A stretch of 64,000 bases of DNA from Rhyzopertha dominica (GCA_025024175.1 QCXZ01000137.1:74710680-74774679); one strand, 5' to 3'. Shown: positions 22,780 through 34,138, numbered from the stretch's first letter. The notes: generated by a model not told the origin, from the letters alone. Program-made: numbers and translations.

Positions 22780-23965
22780 TTTTCAGATAAAGAATATGAA
22801 ATAATTAATAAAGAACTGAAATTTATTCGAACTAAAGGCAATAATATTGATCATATTTACTCATTTGAGGTTGATTGTGATATTACTCTTGAAAACTTAA
22901 ATTGTGAAATTAAAAGCTTTATTGCCACGTATAAGTTCTATTTTAAATAAGATCTTAAAAAGAATTAAAACGGAACCAAATAACTAACCTAACATCGACA
23001 TTCAGATATTAAAGACAAGGCTGTCAAAGATAACTTATTTTTTTCTATAAAGCTGATAAAATCTCTCGTTATTTTAAATTAGAGTACATTAATAAAGTTT
23101 CTCATTTTCTAAATGAAGGAGGCTTCAATTGAAAGTGATCAGACAATTAAATTTAGTTCAAGTTAAAAGGTTTTGTTAAATTTAGTTGAACCAACTTTTT
23201 CTAAATCTTTTAATTACAAGAAGTTACAAATTATTGATTCAACACATAGATATTATGGTCTCTCTAAAATTCATAACGAGGGTTGTACTATAGACCAATA
23301 GTTTTATACAGACACTCTCATTGTTGTAATTAGCGAAACGGTTAATTTTAGCTTTCTGTGAAGTTCTATATTTTGATCATTCTTTTTCTATTAGAAACAG
23401 TTTAGATATTTGACTCACCAACTAAATAATCTTGATTTTCTGCAAGATTTCGATGTAAGAAATTGATTTCCTCATATTTTTTCTAAAGATTGTTTTAAAA
23501 TTCGAAGTTACCTACTTTTACAAAATTCCGATTTGGTTTTAATTCTACAAATAACTTAACTTTGTTAACGAGGATTTGTCTTAATCCATCTATTTATTCC
23601 ATTATCAAAACTTTATACAAATTTAGAACTGGCATTAGGTTCTTCTCTTAGCCACTTTGGTTGAACTATTTATGAATAAACTTGAAAAGGATTTTACTCA
23701 ACATGTTTTAAGTCTATTGTTCATTTTTGATTTCTTTATGTTAATGATATTCTGTGCCTTATTAAAAGTAAGCAAGTTGAATATTAGTTCCTTTATTAAC
23801 GCATTACATCCATCTATAAATTTTAATTATGAAAGAGAGATTAACAACAAAATTGTTTTCCTAGATTTGTTAATAAAATATAATGAATCATAATCTTCCT
23901 GCACTTTCAAAATCTTTGGCGTGTACAGGTAACATTATTTTCTATAATTCTTTCCATCGTTGCCA
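22780..23965 (+). mobile_element. Penelope-like reverse transcriptase remnant
   Basis: Several frames together give a Penelope-type RT in order. An N-terminal helical segment (KELKFIRTKGNNIDHIYSF) is followed by the hallmark YGLSKIHNEG at about 23250-23285, the IRNSLD segment, and LALGSSLSHFG followed by LFMNKLEKDF at 23625-23695. Motif C comes as YVNDILCLIKS (about 23735-23770, with Asn in place of the first catalytic Asp), then FINALHPSINFNYEREINNK and IVFLDLLIKYN up to 23880. A faint continuation, FKIFGVYR then NIIFYNSFH, reaches about 23965. Stops and frameshifts are frequent, so the element is dead. No GIY-YIG nuclease follows. The hammerhead-like end just upstream fits the usual order of such elements. 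Confidence 0.75.
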
Positions 23966-25740
23966 ACATAAATAGCCACCTTGGCTTCTTTATTTGCAAC
24001 AAGTAACGGGCGTTCATAAAAAAGCGGCTCCCGCTTTTTTCTCTTTCTAATGAGAAAGCATCGCCTGTCGTGTAGAATGTAGATTAATTTGGATAATTTT
24101 ATGGACATTTGACCAGTATCACGTCGTTTATTGCAATGGCAAAAATAACACGCTATTACTGTTACCCGAGACCAATATGGGCACTGTAGGTCCTGCAAAA
24201 AGATTTACAAGTAGCGGTATTCGCTCTGTTCGTTTGCTTTGTGTCGACCTCTGGTGATTAAAAATAAAAGTAATGGCGGACTGATCTTCATAAACACCAA
24301 AAGGCTGCATGTAAAAAATCTTATTTGTTAAAATTGAATGATACTTTACCTGCTGAAATAAATTATTCCATACAGTATTCTTACACTTACGTTATTCCGT
24401 AGTCCATTTTATTGGAAATATCACTCAGTATGTCAGAAATTATGTCATAACTTACTTTTTTAATTTGTGTTATGTATTCAAAATTGACAGTAATTATTAA
24501 ACTAGCCTTTGAAAAAATTTGCCATGGCATACTATTAAAACGCGCGAGCAAAAAAGTAAAGCCTAAATTCGTCAAAATCGCTCAATTTTCCAGAGAAACC
24601 CATTTCCTTCGTTTTTCCACCTTATTCAACCGACCACAGGGAGGCAAAGAATGCAATGGGTTACGTACATACTAAATTTATTAGCTTGTGCTTCTTCATA
24701 AAGGGGCGAACAATAACTTTATTGTACCTGTTTCAGCTTTTCAAACGTGGAAAATTGAATCGCTATATGAACAATGTTAACACTGGAACCACGTTTCAGA
24801 TTCAGAAAAAGGATGTTTTACTGCATCTTTTAATCCATATGCGTAAAGGTCTTTATTTGAAATGATTGTTCATAGCTGTTAAAAAAAATCAAACTTATCA
24901 ACATAACATTGAAATATTTCTTTTAACTACGATGTCTCGAAACAGCCCAGACTACCCAAAATTAGGTTCAACGGGATTCGTTTGCCGCTTCGCGTGTTGG
25001 CGTTTAGTAAGCTTTTGACCTTTGTTTTGTAGCTAAACATCTAGAACTGCAACCGCGCGACTGCCCAGTAATGACTTGGTAACCGCAAAAAATGTTACTG
25101 GCGGTATCAGCCACATACACTTCGGCAAATCAACTTGTTTATTGCGCTAAAAACGTATATATCTGCATGTCAATCAACAAGCGCTATAGAGTTACTATAT
25201 TACTGTTAATAATAATTTATAATTACAATACTCACAGGATGCCTCAACGACAACTTACGAACTCCGTCCATATTAGCACTTTCATAGGGTTCGTACACAT
25301 CATAAATACTACAGTCACAACTGACACTTATAATTAGTTCAATTATTATTGGAGTCACTTCTAAACCCTCGAAAGAAAAGTTTTAGCACACACGCACACG
25401 CCAACAGCACACCGGTGACTGAGTCACCGTGAGCCGGACTGTGCAACAAAAAAAGCTCTTGTTTTTTATCTGGAGCTTGCCTTGTTGTTCTGATACTAGA
25501 AGCGAGCTGAAAATACTTGCATTTTGACACGGGTAAATGATCAAGGATAAAATGTTATTTGCGCGTTAGTAATGATGCAGTAAATAAAAAGTTGGTAGGT
25601 ATATCTGGATTAAATTTAATATTTTTACACGACCGTAATTAATGAAAACCAAGTTATTAATATCTATTTTTTTTTCATGCATGTGATGTCGAAAATAACT
25701 TTTTTGGATAAATCTATGAAGCTGGTTTTTCTGATATTTA
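23966..25740. other. No gene recognised
   Basis: No gene seen. Short frames at 23935-24310 (minus) and 24472-24865 (plus) have no motif I can place. Confidence 0.4.
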
Positions 25741-25799
25741 TTATCTATTATCCAACAATGAAAGTATTATCTATTATCTATTATCCAACAATGAAAGTA
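25741..25799. repeat. Short tandem duplication
   Basis: A unit ending TATTATCCAACAATGAAAGTA is present twice in tandem (25741-25766 and 25767-25799). The second copy carries an extra TCTATTA. Confidence 0.85.
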
Positions 25800-26742
25800 C
25801 TCAAATTTTACGACGAGTTGTTTCATATGTGAGATCTTAAAAGAGCAATGTTTGTAAATTGAGCGACTCGTTCATAGATGCAAACTTATAGAAGTAGCGC
25901 GGATTTATGGTGCAGCACTTTGTCCAAAGGAACGAAAAATGAAAGGCTCTAGAAAGTTTATGGGTAGAAGAATTGTTATCTTTGTAGACACCGCTAAAAC
26001 CTAACTGTTATATTTTCCTCCACCTATAGAAGTAAAATAAAATACATTAGTTTTGAATAATCATTTATATGCACAATTGTAACACACTTCTCAGTTTGCC
26101 AGGCAACAGGAAAAAAACCAAAGGTGGTACCTTTTTAGGCCATGCAACGTAAACATTTGCAAAAATAATCTGAGGCAGTAGGAAAGCGTTCCATCTACAT
26201 AAGTAGTGTCCAAATCGCAGGAGAATTTCAAATTGCTTTTATAAGAAAACATGAGTATGATTTTCACAATTATTCACTAAGAGAGATTACTGTTCTTTAT
26301 TTATTTTTGGATTAAACGAATCGAGTGCAACATGTAGTTCTTCTATATTTTTTTTGGAATACAGTGACTTCTGCTGTAGCTCATACTTCCGCGAATGTAC
26401 ATTATGTGTTTATTGCTTAAGGGTTCTATATCATACTTTCCAAAGTTCTTTGTGTATTAATTTATTGGCTTTTCATTCAGGTCATCTTTTGCTTTCTTTT
26501 TAATTGATTACTCAGAATATACCTGTTGAGGATCTTCTCCTCCATGGTTTTATTATTATGTTTTGCCAAAATCTCTGTTATAATGTTCGAATTTCCTACT
26601 TAATTAATTACGGGACTCGAAATCAACAATTTTTACCTGGGGATTAACTTAGCTAAACGAGATTCTACTGGTATATACCCCCGTAACCTCTCCAGAACTT
26701 GATCTAATAATTAAAAATTATTGAACATCGTCAGATACTTAA
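25800..26742. other. No gene recognised
   Basis: AT-rich sequence without open frames of note. Confidence 0.4.
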
Positions 26743-26747
26743 GAAAT

Positions 26748-26952
26748 TGTAATGTATGTATATAATTGTAAATAGAAATTAGTTTTTAGGGGTTTTGAAG
26801 GCTATTGCCAAGAACAGGTGGTCATAATAGTTAATGTAAAAATCAGTATAGTAGGTAGTCGTTCATTAGTAAGGTTGTTAATTTACTGTGGGGAATTAAA
26901 CGTTTAGTTCAATAATACGGGACGTGTTTTATTGTACGTCCTAAACACTACA
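26748..26952. mobile_element. Solo LTR with 5-bp target duplication
   Basis: A 205-bp unit begins TGTA and ends TACA, and is flanked by GAAAT on both sides (26743-26747 and 26953-26957). Near its right end are ATTAAA and a GT-rich stretch, as at the R/U5 part of an LTR. No internal region or partner LTR is present, so this looks like what remains after recombination between two LTRs. The short length would fit a Copia-type element, but the superfamily cannot be set from this alone. Orientation is taken from the poly(A)-like signal and is tentative. Confidence 0.6.
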
Positions 26953-26957
26953 GAAAT

Positions 26958-28164
26958 TTAAATAGTTCAATAGGTTAAGCAACATGGGTTCTTTTGACAA
27001 ACTTAGTATAATGACAAGGAACTCATTTAAATTGTGAAGCTAGTACTAAATGTAGCAAACATTACAGGTTAAACTTATGAAATCCCGTTCTCTAAGTCCC
27101 GTCCTTCTGATTTAGAGCTTTGCTATTCATAATGATTACATCGCAAACACAATAATAATCTCCAAAGTATAAATACGTCTAGACACTAATATCGTAAACT
27201 CCGCCAGTTCTCAAATCCAAATTATCATTTGCCCTAAGAAATACCGCCTCTGCGCTGCCTAATTCGATGCTGTTATAATTACTTCAATAAACCCTGTGTT
27301 GTGGAGGAGCTGTTTGCGTTACATTAAAAACATTATTTATGGCGAATGAATACCCAATAACAGAAATCCTACGGTCACGTCTGGGTTGTTTACTTTAAAC
27401 AATCGCACCGACATTGGATGGATTCCTAGCCTGGGGACAAAGGGCATGAACCTCTTCGGCTGGTTATGCCCATTTATTCCATTAATCCAACCGAACAAAT
27501 CCGAACTATTGCTGGCTTACTTTAACGGTTTCACACAATGTACATTAATTGATTGTATTTAGATGCAATCCTCACAGTCTTCGTGGAGGAGGAATGGTAA
27601 TGATGCTCCATAATATTTGCATACAATAAAGTTACACCTGCACCTAATTCTATTATTTAACTCTTAGAATGTTTTACATCAGAAATAAACGTCCTTAGAA
27701 CAGTAAGACATATTTATACGCATACAACAACCCTAGTGTTTTTTTTTTAATATTCGGACACCCTCTATATAAACCCGAATATTTTATGAAATGTGCAGCA
27801 GAAATGCAGCTGTGATTTAAAAGATAAAAAGTCAATACATCTAATCATAAACAATTTATGGAGCTTTTTTGGGAGGTACAATAACATTTTTAAAATGAGA
27901 GTAACCTTATGCTCGAATAGGGAAATCTTAAACTGAAAATATGTAGATTCAGTCTCTACATTTATCAGAAAAACACATGACGGTAACCGCATAATACTAC
28001 TATAGTTTAAGCAATAATAACCTTTACTAGCTCAGCAGCGCTATAAAGCTATACACTCACGAAGTATTCTTTTTTATTTTTGGCTGAGCTTTCGAATTTA
28101 TTTCAAATTGTTAGATAGAGCATCTACAATTAACATTTCATTCGTTCAACAAACTTAATAGAAA
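26958..28164. other. No gene recognised
   Basis: Intergenic sequence left of the BEL insertion. A 75-codon minus frame at 27765-27992 has no recognised motif. Confidence 0.4.
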
Positions 28165-28169
28165 CTTAT
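28165..28169. repeat. BEL target-site duplication, left copy
   Basis: CTTAT directly before the 5' LTR. The same five bases follow the 3' LTR at 34597-34601. Confidence 0.9.
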
Positions 28170-28617
28170 TGTTAAACCGAAAAATGCATTTCACTAGTGT
28201 CCCTAAGAAATTATTCTATTGCATGCAATAACCGTTTCCTGACCCTTCAGGTATTGAAAGCTTAACGGTACCGGTCAAGATAACTATCTCTTTGTCGGTA
28301 AACCCCAGTAATAAAAATATGTTTGTCCGGGATGCATTTGTAGCGTATTGCGGGTTTTCCCAACTATGAATCATAAAGGGATGTTTTTACCCCCAGAAAC
28401 GTTTACTTGGTAAGCAGTTTAGTTTTATCAGAGAAGTTCTGTCACAGACTCGGTAAGAGAAACATCTATGTACATTTTATTGTAAATAAGTTTCGCGTTG
28501 CTAGTTTATAAGTTTCAGAAGTGTAAGTTAATGTTTTAGTGTTTAAATAAATTCGTTTTTGGTTTATTCGGATTTATTATTTAATGAGAAAACACGCGAG
28601 TGCTTCGGTACCGCACA
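28170..28617 (+). repeat. 5' LTR of BEL element
   Basis: 448 bp, TG...CA. It differs from the 3' LTR only at 28177 (C here, T at 34156). It carries AATAAA-like sequence in its last 80 bases. Confidence 0.96.
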
Positions 28618-28620
28618 TTT

Positions 28621-28638
28621 TGGTCCTTCGAGCCGGAT
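28621..28638 (+). other. Primer-binding site, tRNA-Tyr
   Basis: TGGTCCTTCGAGCCGGAT, three bases after the LTR, is the exact complement of the last 18 bases of the animal tRNA-Tyr consensus, including CCA. This is where tRNA-Tyr would prime minus-strand DNA synthesis. Confidence 0.85.
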
Positions 28639-28860
28639 AAACCACCCTTCGCGAAGTACACATACACTAAAACATATCCTGTGTTTATGGATTATCTGAT
28701 TGCACCGCATCCACATGTGACTTTCCTGTTGGGCACCGGAACTGAAACTTCCAGACTCCAAGTCCGCACGCACACTTTGATTTCTGAAACCAGCGTCAGC
28801 AAAGGTAAGTCTCCGATTCCTTTGTTTTTACTGCCAAAGTTTTAATCCCCTTCCGACACT

Positions 28861-31068
28861 ATGGCCCAAGAATTAAAAACCTTAATTGCCAAACGTGGTC
28901 AGATTAAAGCAGCAGTAACGCGCTTTCAAAAATATGTTGACAACGCTAAAGAATCTGCGATAGATATTTATCAACTAAAGCAACGCATGACGAACTTCCG
29001 AACTCTTATGCAACGCTTTGAGGAAATTCAAGAAGACATAGAGTTAATTAATCCCGAAGATGAGGCTAACGAAATTGAACGTGAAGCTTTTGAAAATGTG
29101 TATTATCAGCTTCTTAGTGATGCAGAGAAATTAATTCCCGCAAAAAAGGAAATAGCTGCAACTGAAGCTACGCCGACAATTCCGGTTGACTCACATATCA
29201 GGCTTCCGCGTATAAATCTACCTATATTTGATGGATCATTCGACAACTGGTACGCGTTTTATGACACATTTTTGTCTATGATACATTTAAAGCACGAAAT
29301 ACCGGATATTCAGAAGTTCCATTACCTGAAATCTTCATTGACTGGAGAAGCTGCTTCATTTTTGCAATCTCTGGAGTTTTCCGCGGACAACTATGTTAAT
29401 GCATGGGAATTGTTGAAGGAACGTTACAACAATAAGCGCATCATCGTACAGAGCCATATAAAGGCTATTTTTAATATTCCCGGTATAACAAAGGAAAGTA
29501 GTTCTGGTATACGAAATATCTTAGACTCCATCTCCAAGCATGTAAATTCCCTTAAAACGTTAGGTAGACCGACAAGTTCGTGGGACGACCTCATCATTTA
29601 TTTATTAACAAGCAAACTAGATTTTGCAACAAATAAGGAATGGGAATCGACCCTTAGAGTAGCCGAAATGCCTACGTTAGAAGAACTAAAGGAATTTCTA
29701 ACGCGTAAATGTCAAACATTAGAAGTAATTTCAAACTCTAACGAAAAATGCGTAACGGACGTTTCCATGAAAGGGCGTTCTAAAAAATTGCACGTTTATC
29801 CGGTAACTAAGTCTTACCCGGTTTGTGTGCTGTGTAAGGGCGATCACAATTTGAAATCATGTCAGAAATTTCTGAAAATTGATGCTTCTGAAAGAATTGC
29901 AATAGTCAAGACTAATAAGTTATGTACTAATTGCCTGCGTCCGAATCACACAGTATACCAGTGCTATAAGGGCAAATGCAACAAATGCTCAAGAAAACAT
30001 AACATATTGCTACATGACGGATATGCCCAACCGCAATATGATAACAATGGGCATAAAGAATCTACCAGCAGTAGCCAACCAGCTGAAATTTCTGCAGCAA
30101 CTTCAAAGGGTCATAATCTACATTCTTATGTTACTACACAAGTTCTTTTACCCACGGCACTTGTTAATATAAAAGATAACAAGGGATGCACACATACTTG
30201 TAGAGCTTTATTGGACACTGGATCGCAGTCAAACTTTATTACAGTTGATTTAGCAAATCGTTTAGGACTAAGGCAGACAAATGTCAATATTCCTATACAG
30301 GGTGTTAGTCAAGGCCAAACGTATGTTAAGCGTGCAGTTAACGTAACAGTTGAATCAAGGTTCAACGCTTTCAGGTCTAATGTAAAATGTCTACTGTTGT
30401 CAATAATCACAGCTAAATTGCCAGGTATTACTGTTGGAAAGGAATTATTTAATATACCGAAGAATATAAAACTTGCTGACCCCACCTTTAATGAGTACGC
30501 AGAAATAGATTTATTGTTAGGTGCTGATATATTTTGGCAGTTGTTGTGCATTGGTCAGATTAAATCCAATGGAACTCATCCGTGGCTACAAAAGACTCAT
30601 TTAGGATGGATAGTATCTGGGCCAAGTCTTACTTACAATCATTCGCCAAAGGTGTGCAATTTATCAATTGAAGCATCCGAACTTGATGCAAAAATTGCAA
30701 AATTTTGGGAAGTTGAAGAAGTTGATATCAAAAATTTGGCAACACCCGAACAAATGGCTTGCGAGGAACATTTTCGTTTAACTCACTATAGAAATAGCAA
30801 CGGTCAGTTTGTCGTAAAATTACCGTTTAAGAAACACCCATCTAGTCTCGGTGATTCTAAAACAATGGCTCTCAAAAGGTTTTACAATTTAGAGAGAAAA
30901 TTAGATAAGCATCCACAAATGAAATCTGAATATGCTGATTTTCTCCATGAGTATGAATCTCTAGGGCACATGCAGGCAATACATGAATCTTATTGTCCTG
31001 AAATTACTGAAGAAAATACATTTTATCTTCCACATCATTGTCATAAAACCATCAAGCACCACAACTAA
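28861..31068 (+). CDS. BEL gag-protease polyprotein (5' half)
   Basis: 735 residues from ATG at 28861. Residues 1-95 are charged and helical. A DUF1759-type gag domain follows and includes LPIFDGSFDNWYAF around residue 121. Two zinc-knuckle-like clusters come next (C322-x2-C325...C334, and C355-x2-C358 with more Cys/His up to about residue 385). A DUF1758-type aspartic protease carries ALLDTGS, with the active Asp at residue 452. The frame then continues into the region ahead of RT and ends early at 31066-31068, because the reading frame slips at about 31039; the next 28 bases encode nonsense. Gag would form the particle and the protease would cut the polyprotein. A good 5' splice site (AAAG-GTAAGT at 28801-28810) lies in the leader. 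In related elements gag and pol usually share one frame, so the break is probably a mutation. Confidence 0.93.
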   Translation: MAQELKTLIAKRGQIKAAVTRFQKYVDNAKESAIDIYQLKQRMTNFRTLMQRFEEIQEDIELINPEDEANEIEREAFENVYYQLLSDAEKLIPAKKEIAATEATPTIPVDSHIRLPRINLPIFDGSFDNWYAFYDTFLSMIHLKHEIPDIQKFHYLKSSLTGEAASFLQSLEFSADNYVNAWELLKERYNNKRIIVQSHIKAIFNIPGITKESSSGIRNILDSISKHVNSLKTLGRPTSSWDDLIIYLLTSKLDFATNKEWESTLRVAEMPTLEELKEFLTRKCQTLEVISNSNEKCVTDVSMKGRSKKLHVYPVTKSYPVCVLCKGDHNLKSCQKFLKIDASERIAIVKTNKLCTNCLRPNHTVYQCYKGKCNKCSRKHNILLHDGYAQPQYDNNGHKESTSSSQPAEISAATSKGHNLHSYVTTQVLLPTALVNIKDNKGCTHTCRALLDTGSQSNFITVDLANRLGLRQTNVNIPIQGVSQGQTYVKRAVNVTVESRFNAFRSNVKCLLLSIITAKLPGITVGKELFNIPKNIKLADPTFNEYAEIDLLLGADIFWQLLCIGQIKSNGTHPWLQKTHLGWIVSGPSLTYNHSPKVCNLSIEASELDAKIAKFWEVEEVDIKNLATPEQMACEEHFRLTHYRNSNGQFVVKLPFKKHPSSLGDSKTMALKRFYNLERKLDKHPQMKSEYADFLHEYESLGHMQAIHESYCPEITEENTFYLPHHCHKTIKHHN

Positions 31069-33991
31069 ACTTCGTGTTGTGTTTGACGGTTCTGCAAAGT
31101 CATCTAATGGTCTTTCTTTGAACGACATTCTGATGGTTGGGCCAACCCTTCAGGAAGACTTATTTAGCATTCTTTTGCGTTTTCGCATACACAAATTTGT
31201 TATAACTGCCGATGTAGAAAAAATGTACCGTCAAATACTGATTGATGAGTCACAATCAAGTTTACAAAGAATATTCTGGCGAGAGAACAAGTCAGAACCA
31301 GTTAAAATTTACGAACTGAAAACAGTAACATACGGTACATCAAGCGCCTCGTTTCTTTCAACTAGATACTTGCATCAACTAGCTTGCGAGGAAGAAGAAG
31401 ATAGCGCAACAAGAGCGATTAAGCGAGACTTTTATGTAGATGACCTGTTAACCGGAGCAGATAACAAGGAAGAGCTGTCTGTTACACGTGACAAAATCAT
31501 AGATATCTTATCCAAGGGTGGATTCAGACTGAGAAAGTGGTTTTCTAATAGCCAAGATTTAATTCCGATTTCTGAGGATTCACGGGATATTGTTCAAATG
31601 ATTCCCGCAGATCAAAGTGCAAAAACTTTTGGTGTAGAATGGCATTGTGTAAACGACACATTAGGATATACCGTCTCCGTTGATATTCCTCAAACACGAA
31701 TTACAAAACGAGCTCTACTTTCAGCTGTTGCCCAATTATTCGACCCATTAGGCCTGATTAATCCTGTTGTGGTAATTGCTAAGCTATTGATGCAAAGACT
31801 GTGGCAGCTTAAGCTTTCATGGGATGAATCGTTACCCCTGGAGGTATACACTGCTTGGAAGCAATATGTTACTCAACTTTTGCAAATATCAGATTTAAAA
31901 ATTCCCCGAATGATTTCCAGAGCGATTCCTCTTTTTGACATCGAAATTCACGGTTTTGCCGATGCGAGTCAATCCGCTTATGGTGCATGCGTTTNTATAA
32001 GGAGTCCCAAGGGCGACGGTGATTATACTGTTTCGTTACTGTGTGCCAAATCTAAAGTGGCACCATTAAAAACGATCTCCATACCACGCCTGGAACTTTG
32101 CGCTGCACTATTATTAGCAAGGCTCTTGGAAAAGGTTATCTCCTCTCTGCAAATCGATAATCCAAAGGTATATTGCTGGACAGATTCCACAATCGTTTTA
32201 TCGTGGATAAAGGCACCTTCGTACAACTGGAAGACGTTCGTTGCCAATCGCGTAAACGCGATTCAAGAACTCACAGAACCAGATTGCTGGAAACATGTAC
32301 GCACAACGGATAATCCAGCTGACATAATTTCGAGGGGCTGTTATCCAGAAGAACTCGTAAAGAGTAAATTGTGGTTTGAAGGTCCCCATTATTTAAAACT
32401 TGATCCTGTTTATTGGCCAGAACAGCCTACCTTTGAAAAGTTATGTGATTTACCCGAACACAGAAATATCACTCTTCTCCATACAGTAACAGAAGATAAG
32501 GACTCTGAAATTTTTAATCGCTACTCAAACTTTAGCACGTTGGTCAGGATTACAGCATGGTGTGTTAGATTTGCAAGATTGTGTCGTAAACAGACGCTGA
32601 GTAAAGGTCAACTCACAGTGGATGAGTTGGAAGAAGCTGAACTAAGGTTAGTAAAGGTAGTTCAGGCATCAGAGTTCAAGAAAGAACTACAAACACTATC
32701 TAAGAACCATTCGGTACCGCCACGTAGTAGATTAGCTTCTCTAAATACATTTGTTGACAATAATGGCATAATTCGAGTAGGAGGTCGTCTGCAGAACTCC
32801 GAACTGTCTTTCAATAGAAAGCACCCTATTATTTTACCGCCTGATCATGTTTTTTCGAAGTTAATTATCACATATGAACATGCCAGACTACTACACGCTG
32901 GACTACAAACAACGATTGCATCTTTGAGATGCCGTTATTGGATCCTATCCACGAGGAGTACCGTGCGAAAAATAATTTATAAATGTCCCACGTGTTTCCG
33001 CTTAAAACCCAGGACAGCACAACCAATTATGGGAAATTTACCCAAGGCAAGAACAATTCCTTCGAGGCCCTTCTCTACCACTGGTGTGGATTATTTCGGA
33101 CCTTTTATGATAAGGCAAGGAGGACTGCGAAGTAAGAAACTAGTAAAGGCTTATGCAGCAATATTTGTTTGCTTTGCTACAAGGGCTGTTCACATCGAGC
33201 TTGTGTCAGATCTCACAACTGCAGCTTTCATAGCAGCACTACGTCGATTTATAGGTAGAAGAGGCAAACCATCAGATATATATTCAGATAATGGCACCAA
33301 TTTTGTCGGTGCACGAAATGAACTTAAAGAATTTCGTAAATTTATGTCCAATCATGAAGAACTCAACGGGGCTTTACGAGCTGTCGTTGACGAAAAAATC
33401 AATTGGCATTTTATACCCCCTAGAGCACCTAATTTTGGAGGATTATGGGAGGCTGCGGTCAAATCTGCCAAGCATCACATATTGCGAGTGGCTGGTAATG
33501 CACATTTCACGTTTGAAGAGCTTCAAACAGTTTTGGTACAAGTAGAGGCTGTTTTAAACTCGAGACCAATTTCCCCTATTTCTACTGATCCAAATGATCT
33601 AACCACCCTTACTCTTGGTCACTTCCTTATCGGAGACGCCTTAACGAGTTTTCCAGAGCCAGACCTTCAGGACGTGCCCATTAATAGGTTGTCACGCTGG
33701 CAACATATTCAACGAATTCGAGACCATTTCTGGAAACGATGGTCTTTGGAGTATATAGGCAACTTGCAGCAGCGTACCAAATGGAGGAGTGGCACTAGCA
33801 CCAAACTATCACCTGGTCAGTTAGTGCTAATCAAAGAAGATAACGCAAGTCCTTTGCAGTGGTCCAAGGGGAGAGTCGTCCAGGTCCATCCAGGTACCGA
33901 TGGCATCGTCCGCACGGCTTCAGTAAGGACTGCTAGTGGAGTAGTTAAACGTGCTACTGATAAACTATGCGTGTTACCCATGAGCGAGTAA
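31040..33991 (+). CDS. BEL pol: RT, RNase H, integrase (3' half)
   Basis: From the frame switch at 31040 the pol frame is open to TAA at 33989-33991, about 983 codons. The reverse transcriptase shows LRVVFDGSAKSSNGLSLND, ITADVEKMY with a catalytic Asp at 31211, and YVDD at 31433-31444. The RNase H-like part shows FADASQSAYGA (Asp at 31961) and CWTDSTIVLSWI. The integrase has an HHCC zinc site (HARLLHAG to CPTC, 32880-32995). Its catalytic core carries Asp in VDYFGPF (33089), Asp in YSDNGTNF (33287) and Glu in LWEAAVKSAKHH (33449). The tail, LSPGQLVLIKED onward, matches the DUF5641 end of BEL integrases. There is no start codon of its own; it depends on gag-frame translation. One N at 31995 affects a single codon. 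Apart from the frameshift, every catalytic motif is present. Confidence 0.94.
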   Translation, partial: VIKPSSTTTKLRVVFDGSAKSSNGLSLNDILMVGPTLQEDLFSILLRFRIHKFVITADVEKMYRQILIDESQSSLQRIFWRENKSEPVKIYELKTVTYGTSSASFLSTRYLHQLACEEEEDSATRAIKRDFYVDDLLTGADNKEELSVTRDKIIDILSKGGFRLRKWFSNSQDLIPISEDSRDIVQMIPADQSAKTFGVEWHCVNDTLGYTVSVDIPQTRITKRALLSAVAQLFDPLGLINPVVVIAKLLMQRLWQLKLSWDESLPLEVYTAWKQYVTQLLQISDLKIPRMISRAIPLFDIEIHGFADASQSAYGACVXIRSPKGDGDYTVSLLCAKSKVAPLKTISIPRLELCAALLLARLLEKVISSLQIDNPKVYCWTDSTIVLSWIKAPSYNWKTFVANRVNAIQELTEPDCWKHVRTTDNPADIISRGCYPEELVKSKLWFEGPHYLKLDPVYWPEQPTFEKLCDLPEHRNITLLHTVTEDKDSEIFNRYSNFSTLVRITAWCVRFARLCRKQTLSKGQLTVDELEEAELRLVKVVQASEFKKELQTLSKNHSVPPRSRLASLNTFVDNNGIIRVGGRLQNSELSFNRKHPIILPPDHVFSKLIITYEHARLLHAGLQTTIASLRCRYWILSTRSTVRKIIYKCPTCFRLKPRTAQPIMGNLPKARTIPSRPFSTTGVDYFGPFMIRQGGLRSKKLVKAYAAIFVCFATRAVHIELVSDLTTAAFIAALRRFIGRRGKPSDIYSDNGTNFVGARNELKEFRKFMSNHEELNGALRAVVDEKINWHFIPPRAPNFGGLWEAAVKSAKHHILRVAGNAHFTFEELQTVLVQVEAVLNSRPISPISTDPNDLTTLTLGHFLIGDALTSFPEPDLQDVPINRLSRWQHIQRIRDHFWKRWSLEYIGNLQQRTKWRSGTSTKLSPGQLVLIKEDNASPLQWSKGRVVQVHPGTDGIVRTASVRTASGVVKRATDKLCVLPMSE

Positions 33992-34138
33992 ATCAATGCG
34001 GTCTTGAGTGATAAGTGGGGTGTGTGTTCGTATTTTAGTGCAGATAAACTAAATGTGACTTGTTTTGGTTTAGAACACTTGTTTAAGGCAGTTAGCTTTT
34101 ATTTTTATTTTTGTTTGTTGAAATGGAGTTATTTCAAC

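Noticed and set aside
23935..24310. Minus-strand frames after the Penelope RT as a possible nuclease
   Set aside because: They lie on the wrong strand and lack the GIY and YIG motifs.
28618..28640. tRNA-like sequence
   Set aside because: Only 18 bases match tRNA-Tyr, at the exact position of a primer-binding site; the rest of a tRNA is absent.
28564..28845. Open frames overlapping the BEL leader on both strands
   Set aside because: They span LTR, primer site and leader, none has a family counterpart, and the plus frame ends before gag.
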